Shown here: piece after piece, positions 1-7,636 of the stretch
Layout: every line of letters begins with the position of its first letter
Numbering within the stretch: the first letter of the stretch is position 1
Source: Prorocentrum cordatum
Taxonomy: Eukaryota > Sar > Dinophyceae > Prorocentrales > Prorocentraceae
Direction: 5' to 3'
NCBI GenBank assembly: GCA_963575745.1
Contig: CAUYUJ010018470.1
Location: 17,501 to 45,000 of the forward strand
DNA: 27,500 nt
The notes under the pieces: generated by a model
What the model saw: only the letters and a program-made list of their open reading frames with translations
The model's database searches: none
Told to the model about the DNA's origin: nothing
Translations under genes and position numbers: made by a program

Positions 1-285
1 GGTATCTTGGGCTGTTTGCGCCCATGATGTCGTTTTGTCGTCCTTTCGATTGGGTATGTGTGGATGGTCGGTGGAGATCTGGTCTGCGTTGGCGTAAGTA
101 CGCGTTGATTTCGTCGTCTCAACGCTTGCCTTGGCCACCGTGCTGTCTGTGTGCCTGCTGGCGTCGGTTAAGGTCTGGTTGCCAGCGTAGCACTCGCCTT
201 GTCAACCTTGTTCGGTCGTGGTTTGTGACTCTTGAAGGCATGCGTCGTACTGTTCGCGTGTGTCACGCAACCCAGTTGTCGAGGG
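1..285. other. unassigned sequence, no gene seen
   Basis: This is ordinary mixed-composition DNA, slightly T-rich on the plus strand. I see no protein similarity, RNA gene or repeat unit. The open frames that cross it run straight into the (GGA)n tract that follows and have no recognisable protein character. Confidence 0.5.
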
Positions 286-430
286 CGGAGGAGGAGGAGG
301 AAGAAGAAGAAAACAAAACGAATCAGAGAAAGATAATGAAGGAGGAGCAGGCGCAGGAGGAGCAGCAGGGCGGGCAGGAGCAGCAGGAGGAGCAGCAGCA
401 GGGCGGACCAGGGAGCAGCAGGGAGCTTCT
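286..430. repeat. GGA/GCA polypurine-rich repeat
   Basis: A degenerate triplet repeat of GGA, GAA and GCA units gives a purine-rich plus strand. It merges into GC-rich single-copy sequence after about 430. Open frames through it on both strands are a by-product of the 3-bp period. Confidence 0.8.
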
Positions 431-716
431 GCGAGCACGCGGGAGAACTGCCGGGCGCGCGCCGCGCGACGCGCCCGACTGCGCCGGCCACCAGAGCCCG
501 CCACCCGCGCCTCTCGCGACGCCGGCCACCACCGACGCGACGCGACCCGGCCGGGAGTGCCCGACCAACGCCGCCGCCGCCGCCGCCGCGTGGTGCCGGT
601 GCCAGTCGGCGCCGTCGGCCTCGGCGGCGTCCTGCGGCGCCGCTGGCGCCGGCGTCGGGGTATCTGCCGACCCGGGCCGATCCAAACCCAGGCCAGCTGC
701 GCGACTCTGCAGGAGC

Positions 717-873
717 CTCCTCCCTCCTCCTCCCTCCTCCTCCCTCCTCCTCCTCCTCCTCCTTCCTCCTCCCTCCCTCCTCCTCCCTCCTCCTCCCTCC
801 TCCTCCCTCCTCCTCCCTCCTCCTCCCTCCTCCTCCCTCCTCCTCCTCCCTCCTCCTCCCTCCTCCTCCCTGC
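717..873. repeat. (TCC)n / (TCCTCCC)n repeat
   Basis: About 155 bp of pyrimidine-only plus strand built from TCC and CCC triplets, ending at a CTGCAGGATCC motif. The upstream single-copy edge also has CTGCAGGA (709-716), so the tract is bracketed by a short direct repeat. Confidence 0.9.
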
Positions 874-976
874 AGGATCCTGCACCCAGGCCCTGGTCAG
901 CGCGGCCCTGGCTCTGCGGGAACCTGCAAGCTCCAGCGCTCGGACTGACCGCCGTTTGCACTGGACCCCGTCTCTC

Positions 977-1166
977 GGGTCGGGCGAAAGGGGGGGATAG
1001 CAAAGGCGGTGTTTGAGAATCAGCTCACGTAGCTGATTTTCCCAGCGCCTCCCGGCGCCGGAGGCGGCTATGTATCAAGGAATGGGCCCCTCGGCGAGGC
1101 CGAAACCAGCTGCATGCAGCAGATTTCGTAACCCCCCCTTTCCCAATCCCCCCCTTTCGTTCGGCC
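977..1166. repeat. foldback element, ~60-bp imperfect inverted repeats
   Basis: The left arm starts GGGTCGGGCGAAAGGGGGGG (977). The reverse complement of the right arm starts AGGCCGAACGAAAGGGGGGG. Similarity continues for about 60 bp per arm, at roughly three matches in four by eye, and each arm ends in its own small hairpin (AATCAGCT/AGCTGATT at 1018-1038; GCTGCATGCAGC near 1110). No clear target-site duplication was found. It resembles the other non-autonomous foldback elements in the window but shares no sequence with them. Confidence 0.55.
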
Positions 1167-1558
1167 TGAGCCTCTCGAGCCCCGACGGCGCTCCGCTGCC
1201 TCGCTGCCCGGCGGAGGCGGCCGCCGAACTCCGGAGGCCCCCGCGGAGGCCCCCCGCCACGAGGGCGCCTGTGGGGGGCGGCGGCGCGCTCGCGGGCGGC
1301 GCCGGGCGCTAGGTGCGCTCGCACGGCCCGGCGCAGAGGAGGACCTCCGCCGCGTCCTCGAACAGCGCCCTTTCGCGGCGGGGGAGGGGGGCCGGTGCTG
1401 CATCGGAGTGCGCGCCCTCCTGGTCAGGCCGGGAGGGCATGCAGTCCAGCTGCCACCATCGGGACATGCTGAGTGAGCAATTGGAGCCCCGTCTGGGTCC
1501 CAGAGGCGCCCGGTGAGTGCACGCGGAGCGCGAGGGAAGCAGCCCTGGAAGGAGCGAA
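1167..1558. other. GC-rich stretch without a supported gene
   Basis: Very GC-rich sequence with no repeat unit and no recognisable protein in any frame. It may be intron or intergenic DNA beside the candidate acidic exon at 1626-1832. Confidence 0.4.
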
Positions 1559-1625
1559 GGAACGGCGGGCCCCTTCCGAACCCGAGTTGCTTCTCATTCC
1601 AGCGTCTTCACTGTATGCACCGATC
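1559..1625 (-). repeat. dispersed repeat, copy A
   Basis: Read on the minus strand this contains GCATACAGTGAAGACGCTGG followed by a GGGTTCGGAAGGGGCC block and CCGTTCCT. The same order recurs at 6375-6445 (minus) and, more diverged, at 1996-2070 (plus). Copy A begins exactly where the candidate acidic exon (1832-1626) reaches an AG|GA boundary, so it may be the 5' end of an intron derived from a mobile element. The far end of the unit is not clear. Confidence 0.55.
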
Positions 1626-1832
1626 CTGGGTCCAGTGTCGGCCTGGCCAGGACCGATGTGCGGTGCGAAGTTGAAACCCTCCGAATCAGTGAAGCCGCCG
1701 TCATCGGCGTCGTCGATGGCGACGGCATCCGCGCCGTCGTCGTCGCAGTCGTCATCGTCTTCGAGGTTCGGGTGCCCCATGGCGTCAGAAGCGGAAGACC
1801 CGTCCCCTCCCACTGCCCCACGGCGAGGGCGA
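1626..1832 (-). CDS. candidate exon encoding an acidic, Asp-rich segment; function unknown
   Basis: The minus frame runs GDGSSASDAMGHPNLEDDDD and then about 45 more residues (further Asp, DDADDGGFTDSEGFNF, APHIGPGQADTGP). This is balanced, protein-like sequence, not a simple translated repeat, and third positions are mostly G or C. An AG|GA boundary at 1626/1625 would fit a dinoflagellate GA donor, and repeat copy A begins right after it. The upstream edge is not defined and no partner exon was found. No family is recognised; an acidic, probably disordered region of a larger protein is the most that can be said. The plus strand is also open here but reads as Ser/Ala runs complementary to the Asp codons. 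Confidence 0.35.
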
Positions 1833-1995
1833 AGGACGAGGGGGAGGGAGGGAATGAGGAGCGAGGAAGAGGATGGACCTGGGCCTCTGGCGTCGCGAAA
1901 AAATCGAGACGACGTTCTCTGGAGACGACGTTCTCTGGGGGGGGGGCCGTCGACGTCAGTCCCCAAAAAAACCTAAACAACTGCTGTTGAAGTTT

Positions 1996-2070
1996 GTATA
2001 CGGTCGAGGCGCTAAAGTAAGCACCACTCTGGGCTCAGGAGGGGCTTCGATGTCTGGGACGTTCCTTAGA
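1996..2070 (+). repeat. dispersed repeat, copy C
   Basis: The plus strand reads GTATACGGTCGAGGCGCTAA, then a diverged GGGCTCAGGAGGGGCTTC block and ACGTTCCTTAG. The order matches copies A and B, with more substitutions. It ends at the start of the large GGA tract. Confidence 0.45.
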
Positions 2071-2075
2071 TTCGG

Positions 2076-2328
2076 GGAGGAGGAGCAGGAGGAGGAGGAG
2101 GCGGAGGAGGATGAGGAGGAGGAAGAGGAGGAGGAGGAGAAGAAGGAGGAGTACGAGGAGAAGGAGGAGGGAAAGAGGAGGAGGAGGAGGGGGAGGAGGG
2201 AACGAGGAGGAGGAGGAGGGAACGAGAAGGAGGAGGAGGAGGAGGAGGAGGAGGAGGAGGGAACGACGAGGAGGAGGAGGAGGAGGAGGAGGAGGAGGAG
2301 GAGGGAACGAGGAGGAGGAGGAGGGAAC
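2076..2328. repeat. (GGA)n polypurine tract
   Basis: About 250 bp of almost pure purine on the plus strand made of GGA, GAA and GGG triplets with periodic GGGAACGAGG interruptions. Long Glu/Gly/Arg frames on the plus strand and Ser/Pro/Leu frames on the minus strand are artefacts of the period. Confidence 0.9.
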
Positions 2329-2965
2329 CTACTCGGGACCGAGGCGCGCCGTGGCCAGAAGAGCCCCCTCGCTCCTTGGCGGTACTCCTCTGTCTCCTGC
2401 CCGCCGAGCGCCGACGACGGCCCCGGCTCCCGAGGTCGCCCCCAGGGCGGCCGTCTCCGTCCCCGCGCGGGGCCCGAGCGGCCCCCGAGAGGAGGCACCA
2501 CGCTGAGCCCCACGGAGAAGCGCGAGCGAACCCCCCGGGGAGCCCTGGATGGCCCTCGGGGCCCCCCTCGAGACCGCCGGCAGGCCCCCCAGGGCGCGCC
2601 CGAGAGAGGCGCCCCGACCCCCAACCGCAGCACCACCACCCCCCCGGAGATCCCGAGGGGCCTCCAGGAGAGGCCCCTGGCCCGCCCGACGGACGGACCG
2701 ACGGCCGCTGCTGGCACTTGCGCACGGGCTGGTGCCATGGCCTCTGGCTGCACAGTGCGAGCTCGCCCACGAGAAGCCTTCCACCAAGCCTGAGACCCCA
2801 GGACGTACATGGACTCTTGGTGTGGGAACGTCACGCTCGCCCTAGCAAAACCATCGAAGCCCAAGAAACCCGGGGTACCCTGGAGGCAAGCAGCGTGCTT
2901 CTTGGCATGAGTTTCCACTGTATGAGCAGGCTGTTTGGGACAGAGCTCGAGCTAAGTAGTGTTCT
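2329..2965. other. unassigned GC-rich region downstream of the phosphatase exons
   Basis: This would hold any C-terminal exons of the minus-strand phosphatase beyond 3220, but no conserved motif is recognisable. The stretch 2400-2700 is an irregular G/C-rich sequence open in several frames. Sequence near 2740-2920 is less biased and may be intron or 3' untranslated. Confidence 0.35.
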
Positions 2966-3045
2966 CCGTTTTCGTTGTGCACCCGTTTTTCCTCGTTCTG
3001 TCTTCGTTCCGCCTTTGCCGCAAAAGGACCTCAAAACGAAAACGG
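2966..3045. repeat. short inverted-repeat element
   Basis: Left end CCGTTTTCGTTGTGC and right end CAAAACGAAAACGG form complementary ~14-bp termini around an ~50-bp core. No clear target-site duplication. It lies in the region that follows the last recognised phosphatase exon. Confidence 0.45.
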
Positions 3046-3076
3046 TCCACGAGATCGCCAAAACAGCATGTGCCTT

Positions 3077-3212
3077 TTGGTCGGGCACCTCCTCCTACAG
3101 GCGGATTTTGGACGAAACTCCGAAAATACTCAAAAGATACCCAAAGAGTACTCCAAAAGTCGTCCCCAGACTATTTGTTGAGACGTTCTTGCTGAGGGAC
3201 GCGCCCGACTGA
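3077..3212. mobile_element. non-autonomous TIR element, relative of the 18944-19112 element
   Basis: Termini TTGGTCGGGC and (reverse complement) TCAGTCGGGC match the TTGAGTCGGGC ends of the element in SHMT intron 1. The interior shares CTCCTACAGG, GACGAAACTC, ATACTCAAAAGATA, GTCCCCAGACTA and GAGGGAC in the same order. The 8-bp flanks do not match, so this copy is older or its ends are eroded. It begins 7 nt after the GT of the phosphatase exon D donor and therefore lies in that gene's next intron. Confidence 0.65.
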
Positions 3213-3219
3213 CATTCAC

Positions 3220-3321
3220 CTCGCGCTCTGCCTTGGGCTCCGCGCCCCGGGACCTGGCGAAGAACACGTCCCCGTCCGGCGCGCCCCTCTCCGCGTACAG
3301 CTCGGTCACGCCCACGCTGCC
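3220..3321 (-). CDS. SLP-type phosphatase, exon D (C-terminal strand region)
   Basis: Encodes GSVGVTELYAERGAPDGDVF followed by FARSRGAEPKAERE. It follows the metal-binding GHT motif exon and fits the beta-strand that normally comes after ADTG-S-W in this family. The acceptor is GGGGCAG|GGC (3322/3321). Joined to the AAG|GC end of exon C it keeps the frame and gives RWVKGSVGVTELY. The downstream border AG|GTGAATG (3220/3219) is a canonical GT donor, so at least one more exon is expected at lower coordinates but was not found. The assignment rests on position, frame and fit, because this segment itself is poorly conserved. Confidence 0.6.
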
Positions 3322-3914
3322 CTGCCCCGCCGCACGCCGGGAGCGGCCCCCGGGCAGGAGTGGCCCCGGGGTGCACGGCCTGCCCGATCGCTGCGCGCGG
3401 TGCGGCAGTGGCGCCCCGCACGCCTGGGCCTGCACCCCCGCCCGGCTCGCGGCGCCCCGAAGGCTTCGCACGCCAGGGGTCTCCGGCGGCCGCTCGGGAC
3501 GGTCCGGGCACCCCTAGAGCGCCCTCGGCGAGGCGCGGCTGCTGGAGAGCGCACCCCGAGGCAGGAAGAGCGTCAGAAGCTGGCGTGAGCGTCCGAAAAC
3601 ATATCCTGCGCGAGATCGTTTCTGCCTGTTCTGGGTTGCGGTCGTTACCCGAGGGGAGGGGGGCTTGATGGGCCTGTTTCCCACCACCACCACCACCACC
3701 ACCATAAGTTGGAGAGGGGGAGGGGGTCCTCCTCCTCATCCTCTTCTTCCTCCTCTTCTTCCTCCACCTCCTTTCGCCCTCCAGTGTGTGTGGGTGCCCC
3801 CCCTTCGCACGATCGCTAGACCGCTGCCGAGGGGGGGGGGAGAGATGGGCCCGGCCCCGGCCGACGACCGCGGCGCGCCGACGCAGGAAGAGAAACGACC
3901 TCCGTACGGCGGGC
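3322..3914 (-). other. intron between phosphatase exons C and D
   Basis: About 590 bp with an AG|GC donor (3915/3914) and an AG|G acceptor (3322/3321). It contains a (CAC)n run at 3681-3704 and a TCC/TTC tract at 3733-3775. The rest is GC-rich without a recognised element. Confidence 0.5.
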
Positions 3915-4116
3915 CTTCACCCAGCGGGACAGCCCCGTGTCGGCGAGGATGAGCCTGCCGCCGCAGCGGGTCCGGGGCCGCCCCCGCGGCGTCGGCGTGT
4001 GGCCCACCACCGCGCGCCGGGCGCCCCAGGCGCCCAGGCTCTCCGCCAGCCGCGCGCAGTACTCGGCCTCCGGCTGCCGCTGGTAGTCCCGGTCCCAGAG
4101 CGGGCCGGGGACCCGC
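3915..4116 (-). CDS. SLP-type phosphatase, exon C (GHT motif)
   Basis: Encodes PGPLWDRDYQRQPEAEYC, a linker, then RRAVVGHTPTPRGRPRTRCG and GRLILADTGLSRWVK. In PPP phosphatases the His of V-V-G-H-T is a metal ligand. The GPLW-R-Y segment before it and the ADTG-S-W segment after it are characteristic of the Shewanella-like (SLP) branch. The exon ends AAG|GC (3915/3914), a GC donor. Its 5' edge is not exact: AG|GC at 4117/4116 is the only nearby AG, but a 7-nt repeat GGGTCCC shared with the end of exon B allows an in-frame join at 4107-4114 reading DGVPGPLWDRDY. Domain assignment is firm; the boundary is not. Confidence 0.8.
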
Positions 4117-4537
4117 CTCGGGAGGGAGCGCGGCACACCCACGCTGCGGGTCCTCCTCTTTTTGCGCGCAGTGCTCCGCCCAGGCGCCCAAAACAGCCGG
4201 GCGTGACTGGACAGGGCACGCCGCGAAGAGGGCACGAGGCCCTTCCCCGAGGGGCCACACTGCCGCAGGGACGCAGGAGGCACTGCGTCGCGAGACACAG
4301 GACACGAGGGTACCCTTGATCTGGCAGGGTCGACCCACTAATCTGGGCCGCCTGTACACGCTGGGTGCTCCGCACTCGGCGAGCATCCTGCGCGGTTGGG
4401 TGGCATGTGCTGGAGGGCCGTTTCGCCCGACCCTGCTTGGCGCGTGCGCCCCTGCGCTGCTCAGCGTGGCAGCGGCTTCGGCTTCGCAGGGCCCAGAATC
4501 ACACACACGCTAAGAATGGGACCATGGACGTAAACCA

Positions 4538-4757
4538 GAAGCCTCCCAGATGGAGTCAGAGCACGTGAGGCCGGAGGATCGTACTGCATCGCCGATGCAT
4601 CACCGATGCGTCGGCGATGCATGAGCGACGTCGGCGATGCATCGGCGACGTCGGCGTGGAGAAACTCGGGATCCACATCGAGCCGCATCGCTGGTGCATC
4701 AGCGATGCGGCGGGATCCTCCGACCCCACCTGCTCGGACCCCATCCGGGAGACCTAG
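4538..4757. repeat. foldback element with ~75-bp arms
   Basis: The left arm (CCTCCCAGATGGAGTCAGAG, then CACGTGAGGCCGGAGGATC and GCATCGCCGATGCATCACCG) is matched by the reverse complement of the right arm (TCTCCCGGATGGGGTCCGAG, then CAGGTGGGGTCGGAGGATC and GCATCGCTGATGCACCAGCG). The core repeats GATGCATC-like palindromes. No certain target-site duplication. Confidence 0.6.
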
Positions 4758-4930
4758 ATCTCGGGAGGGCAAAAGCGCGATGAGTGCTCAAGCGGACCGT
4801 CTGAGGTCCTCGTGGCCCAGGTCGGCGCTGGAGACTTGGCGGTCGTCCAGCACCGCCCCGGGCGCGGAGCCAAAAGATCCGCGCGGTCCTCCAAACAAAA
4901 ACGTTGGTTTCTGCCGCGGGCTTCTGCTTC

Positions 4931-5095
4931 TGAAGGGGCCCTGGGACACACAAATAAATACACAAAAATAAAAATATTCCCCACATATTTTCCAATATTT
5001 TCTGGGTTTTTGTCTTCCCCCCCACTTCCCATATTTTCCCATATTTTCTGGGGAACCGCCGATTGATTGTGTCTGTGTGTTTCTTTCCCTCCCGA
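4931..5095 (-). mobile_element. introner-like element, phosphatase copy
   Basis: The 165-bp unit is flanked by GCTTC at 4926-4930 and 5096-5100 (GAAGC on the gene strand). On the minus strand it starts TCGGGAGGGAAAGAAACACA and ends AGGGCCCCTTCA. The same ends, and most of the interior (AAAATATGGGAAGTG, GGGGGGAAGRCRAAAACCC), recur in the last SHMT intron at 11610-11934. Orientation relative to the host gene is the same in both cases. With the first G of the duplicated target it yields a 3' splice-like TTCAG. Confidence 0.8.
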
Positions 5096-5182
5096 GCTTC
5101 GGCGCCTGCCATCGACCGCGGCGTACCGCAGCAGCGGCGACCGCCGCTCCTCCAGGAGCAGCCGCCTTCGGCGACACGCCAA

Positions 5183-5312
5183 CTGGCCATCGCTCGGACG
5201 TCCATTCCCTGTGTTTTTTTCGGTTTCGCGCGTGGATTTTTCGCCGAATGATAAAGGATGCTCCTCGATGGTCCTCGACGAAGGAAAAATACACACGTCC
5301 GAGCGATGCCAA
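5183..5312. mobile_element. 130-bp TIR element with 5-bp target-site duplication
   Basis: Termini CTGGCCATCGCTCGGACGT and (reverse complement) TTGGCATCGCTCGGACGTG are near-perfect inverted repeats. Both sides are flanked by GCCAA (5178-5182 and 5313-5317). The interior is AT-richer than the surroundings. It lies in the phosphatase intron. Confidence 0.75.
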
Positions 5313-5398
5313 GCCAAGGGGTGGCCCCGGGCAGGAGCGAGCGGCTCGAGACGGGGCGCGTGGGGGGCCCAATCCGAGCGAGCCAGCCCGTGCTGGGA

Positions 5399-5912
5399 GG
5401 GACCCCGTCGTGCGCCCGCGCCAAGAGGTCACCCCAGCGAGGGGTGGCTCTTTCTGGCAGCCGATGCCTGACGGCGGCGTTCAGCGCCTCGGGGCCGGCG
5501 TAGGAGGCGTTGTGGATCCAGAAGGGGTGGAGCCCGCCGTGGACGAAGAGAGTCCTGCGCCTCAGAGCCGAGGCCACGTGCAGCGATGCGACCGTGTGGC
5601 CGAGGCTGCCCTTGCTGCCCGCGGAGAACATGCTGGTCCAGGCCGTCGGGCCGCCGTGCTGGCGCAGCTCCGCCTTGCTCACGTAACGGAGGTCTCCCTG
5701 CATGTTCATGACCTCGTGGTTGCCCAGCAGCAGCACCACGGCCCCGCCCGACTCCGACGCCTCGTCGGCCAGCCGATGCAGGAGATGGTAGCACGCGGTC
5801 GAGTTCGGGCCACGATCGACCACATCTCCCATCTGTACCAGCGTGTCAGAGCCCGCGGCCCACTTGCCGTCCGTCCCCACTACACCCGCCAGCCGCAGCG
5901 CACGGAGCATGG
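5399..5912 (-). CDS. SLP-type phosphatase, exon B (catalytic core)
   Basis: This is the main catalytic exon of a PPP-superfamily metallophosphatase. In order it encodes MLRALRLAGVV, the metal motif QMGDVVDRGPNS, the motif LLGNHEVMNMQGDLRYVS and the ligand motif LFVHGGLHPFW. These are the GDxxDRG, GNHE and HGG blocks that bind the two catalytic metals. The sequence after GNHE (MNMQGD-RYVS) and the long spacing to HGG point to the Shewanella-like (SLP) class rather than PP1, PP2A or calcineurin. The exon ends in DLLARAHDGVP at the GGGTCCC repeat. Exon A supplies the preceding GDVHG block. The 5' boundary is uncertain because no AG lies close to the first conserved codon (ATG at 5910-5908). Substrate and cellular location cannot be read from the sequence. 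Confidence 0.85.
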
Positions 5913-5935
5913 ACCAGGAGGGCAGAGAATTCGAA

Positions 5936-6072
5936 TAGGGGATCGACTACAAAATTGATTTACCCAAAATCTTCGCAGAATGTTCGTAGATCTGCGAACA
6001 TCATACGGAGTTTTCGTAGACTCGACGAGAAAATCAGCTCTGGGGTAAATCAACTCTGTAGCCGATCCCCTA
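5936..6072. mobile_element. 137-bp TIR element (TAGGGGATCG ends)
   Basis: The left end TAGGGGATCGACTACAAAAT and the reverse complement of the right end, TAGGGGATCGGCTACAGAGT, continue as inverted repeats for about 30 bp into TTGATTTACCC. Flanking TTCGA and CTCGA are a one-mismatch 5-bp duplication if the element starts one base earlier. The terminal TAGGGGA resembles the TAGGGGAACG family but the interior is different. Confidence 0.7.
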
Positions 6073-6180
6073 CTCGACGAACAGCGCAGACGTTGAACTT
6101 CATACGTCCGCCAGGACGGCTTCTCCGCCTGCGCCGACCCCCTCCCCACACCCCGCCCTGGCGCGCGAAGCGCAATGGAG

Positions 6181-6203
6181 GGCGGCGCCGAAGGCGCCGC
6201 CCG
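6181..6203. repeat. GGGCGGCGCC hairpin, possible remnant of the TAGGGGAACG family
   Basis: GGGCGGCGCCGAAGGCGCCG with its completing CCC forms a perfect hairpin. The same GGCGGCGCC-nnn-GGCGCCGCC core is found at the centre of the elements at 6457-6633 and 9884-10056. No termini of that family are visible here, so this may be a decayed copy or chance. Confidence 0.35.
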
Positions 6204-6374
6204 AGGTTACGCGGGTGAGGACTGGCGCCAGCTGAGCAAACGCCCACAGAGGTCCGACGTGTACGCTCGCGCACATTCAGCGTTGCCGTAAGGAAGGCCA
6301 AAAAGGGAACGAAGCCCCTCGTCGGCTCCAGAAGTGCCCGAGTGCGCAAAGGGCGCCCAGGGAACAACCATGGA

Positions 6375-6445
6375 GGGACCTGAGGAACGGCGAGCCCATT
6401 CCGAACACAAACAGCTCCTTATTCCAGCGCCTCGACTGTGTGCAT
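6375..6445 (-). repeat. dispersed repeat, copy B
   Basis: The minus strand reads TGCACACAGTCGAGGCGCTG, then GTGTTCGGAATGGGCTC and GCCGTTCCTCAGG, in the same order as copy A at 1559-1625. It abuts the TAGGGGAACG element that starts at 6457. Confidence 0.55.
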
Positions 6446-6456
6446 ATCTGCATATC

Positions 6457-6633
6457 TAGGGGAACGAAAAATTACATAAGCATCAAAATTCGGAGATCCG
6501 CGCGGATTTCTTGGATCCGCGCGGAGCGCGCCAGGGGCGGCGCCAGAGGCGCCGCCAGGGGGGCTCGGCGCGGATCCCAGAAGCCCGCGCGGACCTTCGA
6601 GTTTGTATGTCTTTGTGATTGTTCGTTCCCCTG
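6457..6633. mobile_element. TAGGGGAACG-family element (copy a), 5-bp duplication ATATC
   Basis: The 177-bp element starts TAGGGGAACG and ends CGTTCCCCTG. It is flanked by ATATC at 6452-6456 and 6634-6638. Terminal arms (GAACGA...TACATAAGCAT, TTCGGAGATCCGCGCGGA) pair with the right arm, and the centre is a GC hairpin GGCGGCGCC-AGA-GGCGCCGCC. It sits just after the first recognised phosphatase exon. Confidence 0.8.
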
Positions 6634-6651
6634 ATATCGGGCCTCCCGGAG

Positions 6652-6783
6652 ATGTTCTGCAGGTCCCCGTGCACGTCCCCGAGCACCACCGTCCGCTCGT
6701 GGCCGCCCCGGTCGGGCACGAAGCCCTCTCCGACGGGGGCGCCTTGGGCGGGCGTGGCGGCGGGCGGCGGCGACGGCGGCGGC
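6652..6783 (-). CDS. SLP-type phosphatase, exon A (GDVHG motif)
   Basis: Encodes GEGFVPDRGGHERTVVLGDV and HGDLQN. R-T-V-V-L-G-D-V-H-G-D is the first metal-binding block of PPP phosphatases, with the Asp and His of GDxHG as ligands. The last conserved codon is near 6652; the join to exon B gives GDVHGDLQNMLRALRLAG, which fits the family without gaps. Upstream the frame continues into a (GGC)n tract encoding Pro/Ala and then a GCCTCGAGC minisatellite, so the true N-terminus, including any signal or transit peptide, is either in another exon or hidden in repeats. The start given is where protein-like sequence begins, not a start codon. Confidence 0.7.
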
Positions 6784-6864
6784 GGCGGCGGCGGGAACTG
6801 ACCGAGGTTCCCCGGAGGCCCCCCGAGCTCCGGACGGGCTCGCGGAGATGGGCCAGAGACGCCA

Positions 6865-6990
6865 GGAGCCTGGAGCCTCGAGCCTCGAGCCTCGCTCGAG
6901 CCTCGACCCGCGCACCTCGAAACTCGACCCGATCCTCGCGCCTTGAGCCCCGAGCCTCGACACTCGCACCCCTTGCACCCTCGCACCCTC
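6865..6990. repeat. GCCTCGAGC-type minisatellite
   Basis: Irregular tandem copies of GAGCCTCGA and CTCGCACCC-like units about 8-9 bp long. A shorter relative (GAGCCCTCG) follows at 7105-7150. It decays into single-copy sequence on the right. Confidence 0.65.
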
Positions 6991-7152
6991 TCACGAAGCA
7001 GTGATGACGCGCTGCCTTCGATATTCCCCACGTGCCGATCAACACGAAGAAGGTCTGACTAGGGAGGGTCACGATGTGTACCTGCTCTCTGGCCCTCCGC
7101 GCACTCGGAGCCCTCGAGCCCTAGCCCTCGGAGCCCTCGGGGCCCCTCGGAG

Positions 7153-7303
7153 AGGAGGAGGAGGAGGAGGAGGAGGAGGAGGAGGAGGAGGAGGAGGAGG
7201 AGGAGGAGGAGGAGCGGAGGAGGAGGCGGAGGAGGAGGAGGAGGAGGAGGCGGAGGAGGAGGAGGAGGAGGCGGAGGAGGAGGAGGCGGCGGAGGAGGAG
7301 CCA
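7153..7303. repeat. (GGA)n/(GGC)n polypurine tract
   Basis: About 150 bp of GGA triplets with GGC and GCG substitutions towards the right. The plus strand is nearly all purine. No coding significance is assigned. Confidence 0.9.
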
Positions 7304-7509
7304 GACGCCACGATCATCCAATCTAGGTCCGCGCAACGTCGAAAAAAGGAGGAGCCTCCGCCCTCCGCGCCGCGGCGCGCGAGGAGCACCGCGGCCGCGG
7401 CTGCCGCCAGCGCCCCCAGGGCGGCCGCGACTGCGCCGCACGGGGCACCGCGGGGGCGGCTGCGCGGGTGGCCGCCCGGGTGGCCGCCTCGGGCGCCTCG
7501 CGCGGCGAC

Positions 7510-7515
7510 TACGAC

Positions 7516-7583
<68 letters not shown>

Positions 7584-7601
7584 ACGGCGGCGGCGGCGGC
7601 G

Positions 7602-7636
<35 letters not shown>

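Larger units (their letters stand above)
4117..5398 (-). other. 1.3-kb phosphatase intron carrying several foldback elements
   Basis: Exon B ends and exon C begins at copies of GGGTCCC, and the two exons join in frame across that repeat. The interval contains an inverted-repeat element at 4538-4757, the intron-type element at 4931-5095 and a TIR element at 5183-5312. A short stretch (4830-4800, minus strand) reads like protein (VLDDRQVSSADLGHED), but I could not link it to the phosphatase. It may be chance or an unplaced exon. Confidence 0.5.
5913..6651 (-). other. phosphatase intron between exons A and B, filled with repeats
   Basis: About 740 bp holding a TIR element (5936-6072), a GC hairpin related to the TAGGGGAACG family core (6181-6203), dispersed repeat copy B (6375-6445) and a full TAGGGGAACG element (6457-6633). 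Essentially the whole intron is transposon-derived. Joining exon A ...DLQN to exon B MLRALRL preserves the frame, but neither border has a standard GT or AG. Confidence 0.55.

Noticed and set aside
202-1003. Several long overlapping frames rich in Gly, Glu, Arg or Pro, Ser, Leu
   Set aside because: They are translations of GGA/TCC triplet tracts and are open in all phases on both strands.
3681-3704. (CAC)8 run resembling a His tag and hence vector contamination
   Set aside because: It is embedded in an intron among other triplet repeats, with no vector backbone, promoter or cloning sequence nearby.
4699-5398. Continuation of the phosphatase exon B frame for about 230 more codons
   Set aside because: The frame stays open only because of GC richness. 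It crosses two mobile elements, and the conserved next segment (GPLWDRDY) lies at 4107 instead.
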